A stretch of 33,710 bases of DNA from a virus. Below, piece by piece: positions 20,764 to 28,594 of this stretch. Every line of letters starts with the position of its first letter. The first letter of the stretch is position 1. The notes under the pieces are model-generated. The model was not told the origin of the DNA and made no database searches. It saw only the letters and a program-made list of their open reading frames with translations. The stretch covers positions 1-33,710 of IMG/VR virus record IMGVR_UViG_3300025162_000122; one strand, given 5' to 3'. The position numbers were made by a program, and so were the translations under genes.

Positions 20764-21509
20764 TTAAGGAAGTTCCCGAAAGCATCGGCGCTGCACTCCC
20801 AAGACAGGGCGGGGATCGCGTAATCGTCGAGTTTGGTTGAGATGGTCAGTTTATTGCTGACGCACTTCAGGAAGGTGAAAGACGTGTAAACGCCGGCGGT
20901 GCTGCCTGGGAGCAGAATTTCAGCCTGGAACGCTGGCGTCGATCCCATGAACGGGTTCACCATCGTGCCTTTGCTGGCTGTGGTATTGGTTGCCGTGTAG
21001 CTGTAGTTGATATACATAACGAGCCCGACGTCTGCTGCTGCGAAAGTGTAAACGCCGGCGGCTACGCTGTACTGTCCGGTTGTTGGGGCGGAGGCTACGC
21101 GGGTAAGCGGCACTCCCGTTGATCCTGAAACACCGAGATCAGTTGCCCAGGTACCAGAGCTTGGCGGCACTGGCGTGATCTGGAATGGTGTTGTTGGTAC
21201 TGCCGTTCCGGTCAGATCGGTGAAATCGGAGGTTATGCCGGCGGTCAATGTCTGCCCAAAAAAGAGCGAATTGACCAGGGCACCATTGACCTTGCCGGTT
21301 GATGCCTTGCCGGTGATGGAGCCTTTGCCTCGGGCGATATCGTCAGGGAACTGCTTTGTTCCGTAGAGTTTCTTGATATCAAATCCCAAATCGAGCGAGA
21401 TGTCCTGCAGGGTGCCGAATTGTACCGGTGTCGGTACGGTGATTGCGTTGCCCTGGTAGTCGACCGTAGGGATTCCCCACAACCTGCCTGCTGCAAAAAT
21501 GTTAGCCAT
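20745..21509 (-). CDS. Major tail tube protein
   Basis: 254 aa starting MANIFAAGRLWGIPTVDYQG. The strand-rich pattern (PVQFGTLQDISLDLGFDIKK, then GKGSITGKASTGKVNGALVN, TSFTFLKCVSNKLTISTKLD) and an internal variable region around residues 95-175 fit tail tube proteins of siphophages. The position after the tail terminator and before the chaperone pair is diagnostic. No sheath gene exists in the window, which supports a non-contractile tail. Confidence 0.9.
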   Translation of the reverse strand: MANIFAAGRLWGIPTVDYQGNAITVPTPVQFGTLQDISLDLGFDIKKLYGTKQFPDDIARGKGSITGKASTGKVNGALVNSLFFGQTLTAGITSDFTDLTGTAVPTTPFQITPVPPSSGTWATDLGVSGSTGVPLTRVASAPTTGQYSVAAGVYTFAAADVGLVMYINYSYTATNTTASKGTMVNPFMGSTPAFQAEILLPGSTAGVYTSFTFLKCVSNKLTISTKLDDYAIPALSWECSADAFGNFLKWSTSN

Positions 21510-21522
21510 AGTTTATCCTTGG

Positions 21523-21948
21523 TTACGTTGTTGTTAAAATCTTAATCGTGAAAATCGCTACGGATTGATCTCCGAGCGTTCCTTCGTCCGTGACTATTTC
21601 TCCGTCTATCCAGCAATCTTCTACCAGGCCGCTGAGCGTCTGTTTGTCCTGGGGGGCGTCCGGCTTCATCACTTCATCGACCTGATCAAGGATGTTGTTT
21701 ATCGCGTATGCCGGTGGCTTTGACGGATCAGGATCATTGGTGTAAATCCATGCTTTTGCCTGGAGTGTGTATTTTGTCGGGAACCCTTTTATGTGTTCGG
21801 CGTGCTGGCTGCCTTGTGCGACGAAAATCGCCGGCTGCTCTGAGGGAGAGACGTCCGAGTAATGTTTCAGGTTCCGGCTGCAGGTGACAAAATCACTTGC
21901 TGTCTGTAGCCTCTGGAACAATGCCGAGTATATGGTTTCCCTGTTCAC
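21523..21948 (-). CDS. Tail terminator / tail completion protein
   Basis: 141 aa. MNRETIYSALFQRLQTASDF begins an alpha/beta fold with 'P..Qpaifvaqgsqh', KYTLQAKAWIYTNDPDPSKP, NILDQVDEVMKP and a final SVAIFTIKILTT. Tail terminator (gpU-like) and related minor tail proteins have this size and 'NnildqVd.vl.Pd...g.qTLgGlv.dc.i.G' motif. It lies between the gp10-like protein and the major tail gene, as expected. Some family members are annotated simply as minor tail proteins. Confidence 0.82.
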   Translation of the reverse strand: MNRETIYSALFQRLQTASDFVTCSRNLKHYSDVSPSEQPAIFVAQGSQHAEHIKGFPTKYTLQAKAWIYTNDPDPSKPPAYAINNILDQVDEVMKPDAPQDKQTLSGLVEDCWIDGEIVTDEGTLGDQSVAIFTIKILTTT

Positions 21949-22457
21949 TTCAGGATCTCTTTAATTTCTTTCACAAGGGCCGCCTGCAGTCCGGTCACAA
22001 TCTCCGTGTTCATTTCTCGTAATGACGACCTCAAATAGCTACGTTCCGGCATGTGGATGTCGTGGGCTTTCCTTTGCGCTTCCTGCATAAAGTTGCTTTT
22101 CGATTTCTTGACAAACTGGCGGCTAACTATCCCGTCTTTGGCTTTGAAGTACATCTTCTGGATTCGCTCCTTCGCGTGGATTATCCCGCCGTACTCATGG
22201 ATCCCTGCGTACTCGACATTGGTGCCGACGGTGGCTCGGTATACTCCTGGCTCAAAATCCCACTCAGGGTGGATCGACCGCCTTAAACGGCCAGTCCTTA
22301 CTTTCAGTACATCGCCACTGAGCTTTGTCATGACGAGCGTTGTCATCTTGAGCGCCAGGCGCATGATCTCCTTCTGCACTCCGCTCTGGATGTTCGGGAT
22401 TGAATCCTTGAACTGTTTCCCGAGGCCGGCACCTTTCGTGATTTTAGCGGTGATCAT
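21945..22457 (-). CDS. HK97 gp10-like head-tail/tail component
   Basis: 170 aa from the ATG at 22457 (MITAKITKGAGLGKQFKDSI), chosen for its ATGA overlap with the upstream gene; the longer frame extends into that gene. The pattern KVRTGRLRRSIHPEW, then 'tVGTNVEYAGIHEYGGIIHA' and MPERSYLRSSLREMN is typical of HK97-gp10-type proteins, which join head and tail. It lies between the gp6-like connector and the tail terminator. Confidence 0.9.
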   Translation of the reverse strand: MITAKITKGAGLGKQFKDSIPNIQSGVQKEIMRLALKMTTLVMTKLSGDVLKVRTGRLRRSIHPEWDFEPGVYRATVGTNVEYAGIHEYGGIIHAKERIQKMYFKAKDGIVSRQFVKKSKSNFMQEAQRKAHDIHMPERSYLRSSLREMNTEIVTGLQAALVKEIKEILK

Positions 22458-23002
22458 CCTGGGAATAGCCTCCTGTGTCGCTGGAGCAGGGTTTTTACAT
22501 GATCTGGCATGTCTTTTGTTATGAAGGATGTTGTCTCTCCTGCGATGCTCTTGCTCGACAGTCCTATGCGGTCTCTGCTTCGGTACCGATGCACTACCAG
22601 CTCGATGCATGCCTGCTTCACATCATCGGGGACGGTCTGCCCTGCGGAATAAACGACTTGGCAGTTCCGCTTTCCCCACCCAAACTGATAACCGAAAAGC
22701 AGGAGCCGGTCATCAAAAATCATGTATCCCCGATCCTGGATTGTCGCTGCCTGCGGTATTGATGCTCCGTCGACGTTAACGCTGGTTATCGCCTTCACTG
22801 GATAGTTTTTGAACAGGTGCTCTTGGCCTCCGTTGCCTCCGAAAAGGTCGGTATACGTGTCGGTATCAAACTTCCGGCTTAGCCAGGAAAGAATGAAGAC
22901 GCTCTCGCCATCGATCAATGACTGAAAAAGCATATCGTCAGCGGTGTTTGCCTGGTTGCCCAGGTAGGCTTTGACGTCGTCTACAGATGCAAGAGCTGCC
23001 AT
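22454..23002 (-). CDS. gp6-like head-tail connector
   Basis: 182 aa. MAALASVDDVKAYLGNQANT, DDMLFQSLIDGESVFILSWL and SRKFDTDTYTDLFGGNGG are the helical bundle and beta-strand start of phage gp6-like (HK97/SPP1 gp15-type) connectors, which form the ring below the portal. The C-terminus (LLQRHRRLFPG) overlaps the next start by 4 nt. Confidence 0.88.
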   Translation of the reverse strand: MAALASVDDVKAYLGNQANTADDMLFQSLIDGESVFILSWLSRKFDTDTYTDLFGGNGGQEHLFKNYPVKAITSVNVDGASIPQAATIQDRGYMIFDDRLLLFGYQFGWGKRNCQVVYSAGQTVPDDVKQACIELVVHRYRSRDRIGLSSKSIAGETTSFITKDMPDHVKTLLQRHRRLFPG

Positions 23003-23004
23003 TG

Positions 23005-23298
23005 TTATTTGGTCTCTGGTTCGGTTGCTGGGATGCCTTCAATCGTAGCCGCTTCCGGATCCGGAGCAGATGCCGGCACAATCTCTTGCACTGGTTCTGC
23101 TGCCGGTACCGGTGTGGCTGGCTCGTCTGGTTCCGGCGGAACGTTTTTGCCGATAGTCACGAATCCAAGTGAAAACATGGTGTCCTCATATTCTGCGGGG
23201 ATCTCGATTACTCCGCGTTTGTTGGCTTCGTAATTCTGCCCGCCAAGGGAGACGCTTGTGGTTCCCTCCAGGCTTTTCATTTTCAGGGTGCTTGCCAT
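23005..23298 (-). CDS. Small late protein, acidic Pro/Ala-rich tail
   Basis: 97 aa. The first 50 residues (MASTLKMKSLEGTTSVSLGG, then YEANKRGVIEIPAEY) look like a small beta domain. Residues 52-97 are a low-complexity P/A/E linker (PPEPDEPATPVPAAEPVQ). It lies between capsid and connector genes, downstream of a hairpin. Similar short 'head protein' genes occur at this place in HK97-like phages, but I cannot assign a name. Confidence 0.6.
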   Translation of the reverse strand: MASTLKMKSLEGTTSVSLGGQNYEANKRGVIEIPAEYEDTMFSLGFVTIGKNVPPEPDEPATPVPAAEPVQEIVPASAPDPEAATIEGIPATEPETK

Positions 23299-23304
23299 AA
23301 CTTT

Positions 23305-23335
23305 AAAAAGGTTTGCCCTGCCTCTCGACAGGGCA
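23305..23335 (-). terminator. Attenuator/terminator-like hairpin after capsid gene
   Basis: On the minus strand TGCCCTG (23335-23329), an 8-nt loop and CAGGGCA (23320-23314) form a 7-bp stem, followed by AAACCTTTTT. It lies in the 50-bp gap after the capsid stop. The T-run starts 5 nt after the stem, so termination may be partial, which would lower expression of downstream genes relative to capsid. Confidence 0.5.
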
Positions 23336-23348
23336 CGTTTCTGAAAGA

Positions 23349-24866
23349 TTAACCGTTTGCTATGTTGCTAATGACGCCCATCGAGAACGGTGCGTAATGC
23401 TGAAGCACTCCGTCGCAATAGACGCCGTACTGGTGTTTCCTGGTGATCAGCGGCCAATCAATCTGGTAGTAATCGGCTCGCAGCAATACCTGGCAGGTGT
23501 TGCTTACATTGCTCAATGGGTATGGTAAGGTGTCCGTAAAGAACAAGATCGTCCCTGCTGGCAGGTTCGGGTGTACTCTGATCGGCACTTCATCACCCGT
23601 TGTAGTGTTGAGCACTGCAGAAACTCTCCAGCCTGCGACGAGATCTGCATTGCCTCCTTTCTCAAGCTGACGAAGTAAAGGAGCGCCCGCATTCGCGACG
23701 ATCTTCTTGCTGATATTCCTGCTTTCCTGGCTCGATACATAGATCACTGTTGGGCTTAGACGGTATACGTCATAGAAATACTGGAATGCAGCGTCAAGCT
23801 CGGCGATTCCGCCTGATCCGTTGGAGGTTAGCGTGGTTCCCGTTCCTGCTGTACCTGTGGCCAGTGCTGTGATGTAAGCGCCTGATCCGGATTTCACTGC
23901 CTGGTAGAGCAATCCGTCATAATCGAGCGATGAGGTCGAGTTGTCGGACACTGCCAGTGTGGAGGCAAGCTGTGCTGATCCGTTTGAGTTGGCGATAAAC
24001 TTCGCAGAGTTAATCGTGGTGATCTGATTGAGTCTTTCGTTGCCTGCACCAATGCCGATGAACCATGCATATCCTACGGCGCCGGAGACTGGTGTCACGG
24101 TCGCTGTAATGGAAAGGTTCGGGCTGGAGGTCGCCTGTGTCGCTGCGGCAGACTGCTGAGCGGATCCGCCGCCGAAGGTGTCCGTCGTGCCGTCGATGTT
24201 TGTTCTGGTAATCTGTCCAGGAACAACAGCCGTTGCTGCGTTGAAAACCTGACCGACAGATCCGTTGTTGACGCCGACCGCATCCAGATAAGCCTGTACT
24301 CCAAGGGCTACGCAGATCACTCGGTAGGTAGACGCATCGGTCAAAGCGCCGCCGGTGACCGCTGCGAGTGACGGTGTTCCTGTCGTGCCGAGCCCTATCG
24401 AGTTGTTGCCGCCAAGGAGAACGCGTTCTTCCTGGATCATTAACCCTGTCATGGTTGACTGCACTGCCAGAGCCTTGATGTCCTCAAAGGATTTAGCAGC
24501 GTTCTCTGCCTCAAAAGTGGTATAGTTTTCCAGGCCCATCGATTTAAACGACGCATAGTAATCGTTTACCGTGTGGTTGATCGCTCCGCCTCTTTTTCCT
24601 TCAGCTACGCCACCCCTGACGTTACCTGCATTGATATTGGTAATCGCTTTCCAGTTCGCCTGCACAGTAAATCCGCCGTTGATGCGGGGGATCGAATTGC
24701 GGAGCGGTGTAAGTTTTGGATACAGCTTTTTTGATGGAGCTTCGAGGTTGTAGGCCTGGAGCCCCTGCGTTGCCGTTGCTGTCTGTGTGAAATACTTGGT
24801 TAATTCCTGATCTCCGGCTGCTTGCGCGATTTTCAGGAGTTCGAGTGTTTCTTTTGTTTCGCTCAT
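23349..24866 (-). CDS. Major capsid protein
   Basis: 505 aa. N-terminus MSETKETLELLKIAQAAGDQ followed by 'LTPLRNSIPRINGGFTVQAN', an ENYTTFEAENAAKSFEDIKA segment, and QEERVLLGGNNSIGLG. The C-terminal part has YRLSPTVIYVSSQESRNISK, VLLRADYYQIDWPLITRKHQ and YGVYCDGVLQHYAP. Length, strand/helix pattern and the place after the prohead protease identify an HK97-fold major capsid protein, of a larger-than-HK97 subtype with an inserted Gly/Thr/Ala-rich region (about residues 170-330). Confidence 0.92.
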   Translation of the reverse strand: MSETKETLELLKIAQAAGDQELTKYFTQTATATQGLQAYNLEAPSKKLYPKLTPLRNSIPRINGGFTVQANWKAITNINAGNVRGGVAEGKRGGAINHTVNDYYASFKSMGLENYTTFEAENAAKSFEDIKALAVQSTMTGLMIQEERVLLGGNNSIGLGTTGTPSLAAVTGGALTDASTYRVICVALGVQAYLDAVGVNNGSVGQVFNAATAVVPGQITRTNIDGTTDTFGGGSAQQSAAATQATSSPNLSITATVTPVSGAVGYAWFIGIGAGNERLNQITTINSAKFIANSNGSAQLASTLAVSDNSTSSLDYDGLLYQAVKSGSGAYITALATGTAGTGTTLTSNGSGGIAELDAAFQYFYDVYRLSPTVIYVSSQESRNISKKIVANAGAPLLRQLEKGGNADLVAGWRVSAVLNTTTGDEVPIRVHPNLPAGTILFFTDTLPYPLSNVSNTCQVLLRADYYQIDWPLITRKHQYGVYCDGVLQHYAPFSMGVISNIANG

Positions 24867-24901
24867 GGGTTGTTGTGGTTTGGGTTAAGGTCAAATAGTT
24901 A

Positions 24902-26137
24902 TTAGTGCCGGATTCCGCCCTTCATATGGCTGAGTTTTATCAGGGTGGCTGCTTCGTTGATGTTTCCATGTGCATCCTTGACAAATATTTCGTCATCGAG
25001 GCTGCTCTCTGTTCTGCCGTCCTGCTCCTTGGTAATCGTCACGCCCTTGTCGTTCAGGGATACTTTCGGAGCGACAGGTTCGGATTTGATCTTTTCGAGT
25101 TCCGCCTTCATGCTCTTGATGAAATCGACGATTAATTCGCCTTCTGGGCATCCTGCTTCGCCACAGGCCTTGTTGATTTTATCCAGGGCCTCCGTTTTGT
25201 GCGCATAGTCTTTCTGAATTGTGGCATGTTCGCTCTGCACCTTTTGTAATTCGAGGTATTCGGTAAGAGGCATGAGTCTGTTGAGGTCATTACCGTTGCC
25301 ATCAAACTTTCCGGTGTCTGGAGTACACTGTGCGCCAAGAGAGACCGCGTGGTCATGGATCGCCTGAGCTTTCTCTTTGTTTTTTGCGCTGATCTCGGCA
25401 CCTGCTTTGTGGATGTCGTCAGTAGTTGCGGCAAGCGTTATGGGTGTGGCCATTGCGTTGGCGGCTGTAACTGCAGCTGCATCTATATCTGGATCAGGCT
25501 CTTTGAGCTCTGAGATGATGAATGATTTAAGTCTATCTATAACAGCTTTAAGGTCGGCAATCTGGTCAGGGTTCTTCTCTGCCTCACCCACTTCATCACT
25601 GAAAAGCCACAGGATATCGCCTAAGGAGTTTAGCGCTTGTCGTGCATCCATGATACTCTCGCCTAAATATTTCTTGAGGTCTACCTTTTCGAGTTTGTCG
25701 ATGTCCTCAAACTTCACCAAAGTGAATATTGCCTCTTGATTGGCTGGTCTGTCAACCAGTGAGATTTCAATCAGTTTTAAGCCGGTGACAGTGGATTTAT
25801 TCAGCTCATCTCTACCGGTGACTTTCCCGCCAATGCTGAAGCCTTTGTACACGCCTGCGTTGACTTTCTTCACTGCTTCGGAATCGACAATGTGCGCCCC
25901 GAAATAAGTACGGCCATCTTCCTGGACTTCTGCTTCAATAGCGGTGCCTGCTGCTTTTGCCTGGTGCATTTCTCGGACAGCTCCGAATTTCATGTAATCA
26001 GGAATGGCGGCTTTCATGGCTTCCGCTGTCACGACCTCACCGTCTGAATCAACAGCTTCTGAGGATGCGATTCCCCATACTTTGATGGTGCCGTCATCCT
26101 GTGCTTCCGTTTTGCTAATTTCTCCGTAGAGTTTCAT
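24902..26137 (-). CDS. Prohead protease with fused scaffold domain
   Basis: 411 aa. Residues about 1-145 form the caudoviral prohead protease (herpesvirus-assemblin fold): IKVWGIASSEAVDSDGEVV, REMHQ with catalytic His58, YKGFSIGG with catalytic Ser101, and KLIEISLVDRPANQEAIFTL. The rest is helical and charged with a coiled coil (residues about 300-350, LELQKVQSEHATIQKDYAHK), typical of the scaffold part that is cleaved during head maturation. The fusion of protease and scaffold explains the length. Its leader holds the second copy of the 27-bp repeat and follows a terminator. Confidence 0.9.
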   Translation of the reverse strand: MKLYGEISKTEAQDDGTIKVWGIASSEAVDSDGEVVTAEAMKAAIPDYMKFGAVREMHQAKAAGTAIEAEVQEDGRTYFGAHIVDSEAVKKVNAGVYKGFSIGGKVTGRDELNKSTVTGLKLIEISLVDRPANQEAIFTLVKFEDIDKLEKVDLKKYLGESIMDARQALNSLGDILWLFSDEVGEAEKNPDQIADLKAVIDRLKSFIISELKEPDPDIDAAAVTAANAMATPITLAATTDDIHKAGAEISAKNKEKAQAIHDHAVSLGAQCTPDTGKFDGNGNDLNRLMPLTEYLELQKVQSEHATIQKDYAHKTEALDKINKACGEAGCPEGELIVDFIKSMKAELEKIKSEPVAPKVSLNDKGVTITKEQDGRTESSLDDEIFVKDAHGNINEAATLIKLSHMKGGIRH

Positions 26138-26194
26138 AAGTGCTTCTTGAATTTTAGTAGCCTCTGCCTCTGTTAATTGGTAGGCTATAGAAAT

Positions 26195-26221
26195 TCACGA
26201 CAAATAAAGGAGGGCGATTTT
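26195..26221 (-). repeat. 27-bp repeat copy 2, upstream of the prohead protease
   Basis: Identical over 27 bp to 11194-11220. It lies 58-84 bp upstream of the ATG at 26137 and just downstream of the terminator at 26243-26271. The placement, right after a terminator and before a new gene block, is what a promoter or processing signal would show. Confidence 0.7.
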
Positions 26222-26242
26222 TAAGGGGAATAATTTTGGGCA

Positions 26243-26271
26243 TAAAAAAAGCCCCTCATTGCTGAAGGGCT
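26243..26271 (-). terminator. Strong intrinsic terminator after accessory cassette
   Basis: On the minus strand AGCCCTTCA (26271-26263), the GCAA tetraloop and TGAGGGGCT (26258-26250) form a 9-bp stem (one G-U pair), followed by a seven-T run. It ends the transcript carrying terminase, portal, MuF and the accessory genes and separates them from the capsid block. Confidence 0.85.
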
Positions 26272-26316
26272 GAAGATATATACTTGCGGTCGCCGTAACA
26301 GACGCCAAGACATCCT

Positions 26317-26529
26317 TCAAATCGACTTGTATCTTACCACTACGGTTTTTATTCCTGAAGTTTTTAATCCGTATAATTCCGGATTGGTAGATGTTATCGC
26401 TCCTACCTCAGTTTTGAGATCAACGTCTAAAGGAACAATCGTCCCGTCCTGAAGACCGGATACTAAATCCTCAAGATATTTTATCACCGCTCTTATCTCT
26501 TTTTCGCTATTAACATGGATTTTGGACAT
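26317..26529 (-). CDS. Hypothetical accessory protein, 70 aa
   Basis: MSKIHVNSEKEIRAVIKYLE followed by LVSGLQDGTIVPLDVDLKTE; the end is GIKTVVVRYKSI. It looks like a small alpha/beta protein. No family is recognised. It is the last gene before the strong terminator and so belongs to the MuF-linked accessory cassette. Confidence 0.55.
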   Translation of the reverse strand: MSKIHVNSEKEIRAVIKYLEDLVSGLQDGTIVPLDVDLKTEVGAITSTNPELYGLKTSGIKTVVVRYKSI

Positions 26530-26535
26530 ATCTCT

Positions 26536-26646
26536 TCAGTAAGTTTCTTCTTCTTCAATAAATCCGGATGGGATAATCCCACATAAAACTCCTTTAATGA
26601 CGAACCACACTTCGCCTACTGATCCGTCATCTTCAAAATGAACCAT
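26536..26646 (-). CDS. 36-aa hypothetical protein
   Basis: ATG at 26646, AAAGG directly upstream (a poor spacing for a Shine-Dalgarno). The product begins MVHFEDDGSVGEVWFVIKGV and ends EEEETY. It overlaps the end of the Cys-rich gene by 14 bp and fills the gap before the 70-aa gene. Coding is plausible from the overlap pattern, function unknown. Confidence 0.4.
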   Translation of the reverse strand: MVHFEDDGSVGEVWFVIKGVLCGIIPSGFIEEEETY

Positions 26647-26884
26647 CCTTTGATTTGAATTCTCCGCACCACCAATCTTCAACAACACAAGGGAAATACC
26701 CCAAAGCCGGACGATACCAATCAGGAGCTACTCCAGCAGCTAAATCTTCGCCATCATCGGCGTATGTCGGCATTGTTTCGACAAAAGGCAATGGTGGGTT
26801 TCTCCTGCATAAGCCTTGAGTCGCTCCATCAAAAAAATTTTCCTCCGGATAAAACCACTCGCAATTATCACACTTTCTTTCCAT
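26633..26884 (-). CDS. Small Cys-rich (metal-binding-like) protein
   Basis: 83 aa from the ATG at 26884 (MERKCDNCEWFYPEENFFDG), chosen because it overlaps the preceding stop as TGATG; a longer frame to 26956 runs inside the neighbour. Five cysteines: C-x2-C at residues 5 and 8, then GLCRRNPP, FPCVVEDWWCGEF. The 'kC.nC..f.pe....G.CrrnPP.......vv.dWCGEfk' pattern is a common small bacterial/phage domain thought to bind a metal or Fe-S centre. Its function is unknown to me. Confidence 0.65.
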   Translation of the reverse strand: MERKCDNCEWFYPEENFFDGATQGLCRRNPPLPFVETMPTYADDGEDLAAGVAPDWYRPALGYFPCVVEDWWCGEFKSKDGSF

Positions 26885-27099
26885 CACTCTCCATCCTTTG
26901 CTGTATTTCCTGAAAACGCCATCGACAAAGCCACAATCCAGCCTATAAACGTCCATCCAAGGAAAATATTCACAACGGCAACACTGCCGTAACTCCTATG
27001 GCTTCTTGCCCCTGCAATTATCGCGGGAAGCATGTAGATCAGAATACACATGATCGCGAAAAACATTATCAGCTCCTTGATTGATATTAAAAAGGCCAT
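26884..27099 (-). CDS. Superinfection immunity-like membrane protein
   Basis: 71 aa with two hydrophobic segments (LIMFFAIMCILIYMLPAIIA and VNIFLGWTFIGWIVALSMAF) and the motif YMLPAIIAGARSHRSYGSVA. This matches the Imm_superinfect family (PF14373; T4 Imm-like), in which the 'lP...A..R.h...isI.vlN.flGWT.iGWv.aL' pattern is diagnostic. T4 Imm blocks DNA entry of superinfecting phages at the inner membrane; many relatives have no tested role. Here it sits in a cassette after the MuF gene, so it may protect lysogens or infected cells. Confidence 0.85.
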   Translation of the reverse strand: MAFLISIKELIMFFAIMCILIYMLPAIIAGARSHRSYGSVAVVNIFLGWTFIGWIVALSMAFSGNTAKDGE

Positions 27100-27116
27100 T
27101 CCCTAAATTGCGACCA

Positions 27117-27323
27117 TTACTTCTTGTCATTTAGTTTTTCGAACTGGATGCCATGATCGCCTTTGTACGGTTCTTTGTGATCGTTTTTCCCCATCCATAT
27201 TTCCATTGGTATGCCCTTTGGGAATGCTTCGCATTTGTGATCTTCTCCTACGTCGTTATGCTTGCAAAAGGTGCATATCTTGCTGTATTGAGGGATTTCA
27301 AACTCTTTGTCAATGGTTATCAT
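27117..27323 (-). CDS. Small Cys-containing protein, candidate MuF partner/immunity
   Basis: 68 aa starting MITIDKEFEIPQYSKICTFC. Three cysteines (C17, C20, C31) in 'iCtfCkHnd...dhkCeAFPkGIP', then EIWMGKNDHKEPYKGDHGIQ and F. This compact domain occurs as a stand-alone small protein in many bacteria and phages. Its start overlaps the MuF stop (ATGA), so the two are made together. Tight coupling to a gene with a C-terminal enzymatic-looking domain is the classical toxin-immunity layout, but no immunity function is known to me for this family. Confidence 0.72.
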   Translation of the reverse strand: MITIDKEFEIPQYSKICTFCKHNDVGEDHKCEAFPKGIPMEIWMGKNDHKEPYKGDHGIQFEKLNDKK

Positions 27324-28594
27324 AGCTCTATTCTGTTATAGTTTATATAGCCCATATCCGCGAAATGTGTTGCTCTGAGATGTGCGTGTATAGCATCGGC
27401 TTCCTTGTAAGTTATCTCTCCTGAATTACATTTAGCTGTTAATTCTTTCTTTATCTTCTTTTGCGAACGCGTCAAGGCACTTTCGAAATCTGCTTTTGAG
27501 GTGCTTAACCCTTGCTCGGTTAATGACATTTCATACAAAAATTCCGTACTGGTTGCTCTTAATGATGACGGTTCCCATGATCTAAGGAAATATATATCTG
27601 CTTCAGAAAAAGCCGTTCCTGATGGATGGTTGTGGGTCAAAATATTACCTGTCGCCATCTCACATTCTTCTCGCGTGAATGAAACTAATTTCCCTTCACC
27701 TCTTTTCCTGAATACTTCAGCCCCATCGTTATCTACAAATATAGCTGTTTCAAAATCGTTCCCCGCTATATCAGCTTCTAACGCAAGAATAATTTCTTCT
27801 GTTCCCGCTTTTTCTGAATCTTGACCAGTGTCATCTCCACTGTCTGCATCTAAGTTGTCTTGCGACGAAACACTCTCTTCTTGTTTGTCGTCAGCACTTA
27901 AAGTATCCTGCCTTTCTTGCGGATCATCCTCCACTGCCGGAGCTAAAACACAACGGCAATTTGGATGTTGCGGGCACTCAATCGCGCCACTTGGAAACTC
28001 TTCGCCTATCTCCCTTACTTCTCCATCGTTCATCTCACACTCTTCAGAAACCAGATCATCACCTGCGGTCATCCACTGCCACTTAACATCAAGACCTGCA
28101 TCTTTTGCCTCAAGATAAGCGGCTTTATTGCCTTGTGTATCCGCAAACGCGGTTTCTGTTCGAGCTATCATCATTGCGCGGCTGTCGGAAAATCCTGTGT
28201 TTTCGACAATCGCATCTCTCAGTCTTTGATTACTCCATCCTTCTGAAATTGCGCTGTCAACATCCTTATAGATCATGTCTCGGGTGGATTCGGCGATGCT
28301 CCACTCTGCGTTTGGATTTGTTACCAGCTCCCCATCAATCCACTTCATACCAACCAGTTCGGCGGCTCGGTCTGCGGCCCATTCCTCAGCTCGGGAGTTA
28401 GCGAGCTTTGTCGCTTCTTTTTCTGTAAATGCAATCTGCTTCATCGCGTCTTTCACGCCCTGCGCGGCTGTGGCTGAAAGAAGCTCTTCAATGTCCGGCA
28501 CGATATTAGACCAATCAAGATCAAGTTGATCAAGAAGCTCCTGCACGGTGTTATCTTCTTCAGCCTTGCTTATTGCTTCATACAGCTTAACCAC
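27320..28594 (-). CDS. MuF-type minor head protein with C-terminal JAMM-like domain
   Basis: 424 aa from the first in-frame GTG at 28594, but the frame stays open to the portal gene (see finding). Residues about 100-217 are the Mu gpF/SPP1 gp7 head-morphogenesis domain: NQRLRDAIVENTGFSDSRAM, MIARTETAFADTQG, a GDDLVSEECEMNDGEV segment and ECPQHPNCRC. An acidic, Ser-rich linker (about 222-265) follows. The C-terminus (about 268-424) holds NILTHNHPSGTAFSEAD, with H321, H323, S330 and D333 arranged like the JAMM/MPN+ metal site of RadC-type proteins, and an E293 upstream. MuF proteins with such C-terminal extensions are known polymorphic-toxin carriers. Confidence 0.88.
   Translation of the reverse strand: MVKLYEAISKAEEDNTVQELLDQLDLDWSNIVPDIEELLSATAAQGVKDAMKQIAFTEKEATKLANSRAEEWAADRAAELVGMKWIDGELVTNPNAEWSIAESTRDMIYKDVDSAISEGWSNQRLRDAIVENTGFSDSRAMMIARTETAFADTQGNKAAYLEAKDAGLDVKWQWMTAGDDLVSEECEMNDGEVREIGEEFPSGAIECPQHPNCRCVLAPAVEDDPQERQDTLSADDKQEESVSSQDNLDADSGDDTGQDSEKAGTEEIILALEADIAGNDFETAIFVDNDGAEVFRKRGEGKLVSFTREECEMATGNILTHNHPSGTAFSEADIYFLRSWEPSSLRATSTEFLYEMSLTEQGLSTSKADFESALTRSQKKIKKELTAKCNSGEITYKEADAIHAHLRATHFADMGYINYNRIEL

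Noticed and set aside
24622-24894. Minus-strand 90-aa frame at the start of the capsid gene
   Set aside because: Out-of-frame shadow of the major capsid gene without its own ribosome binding site or domain.
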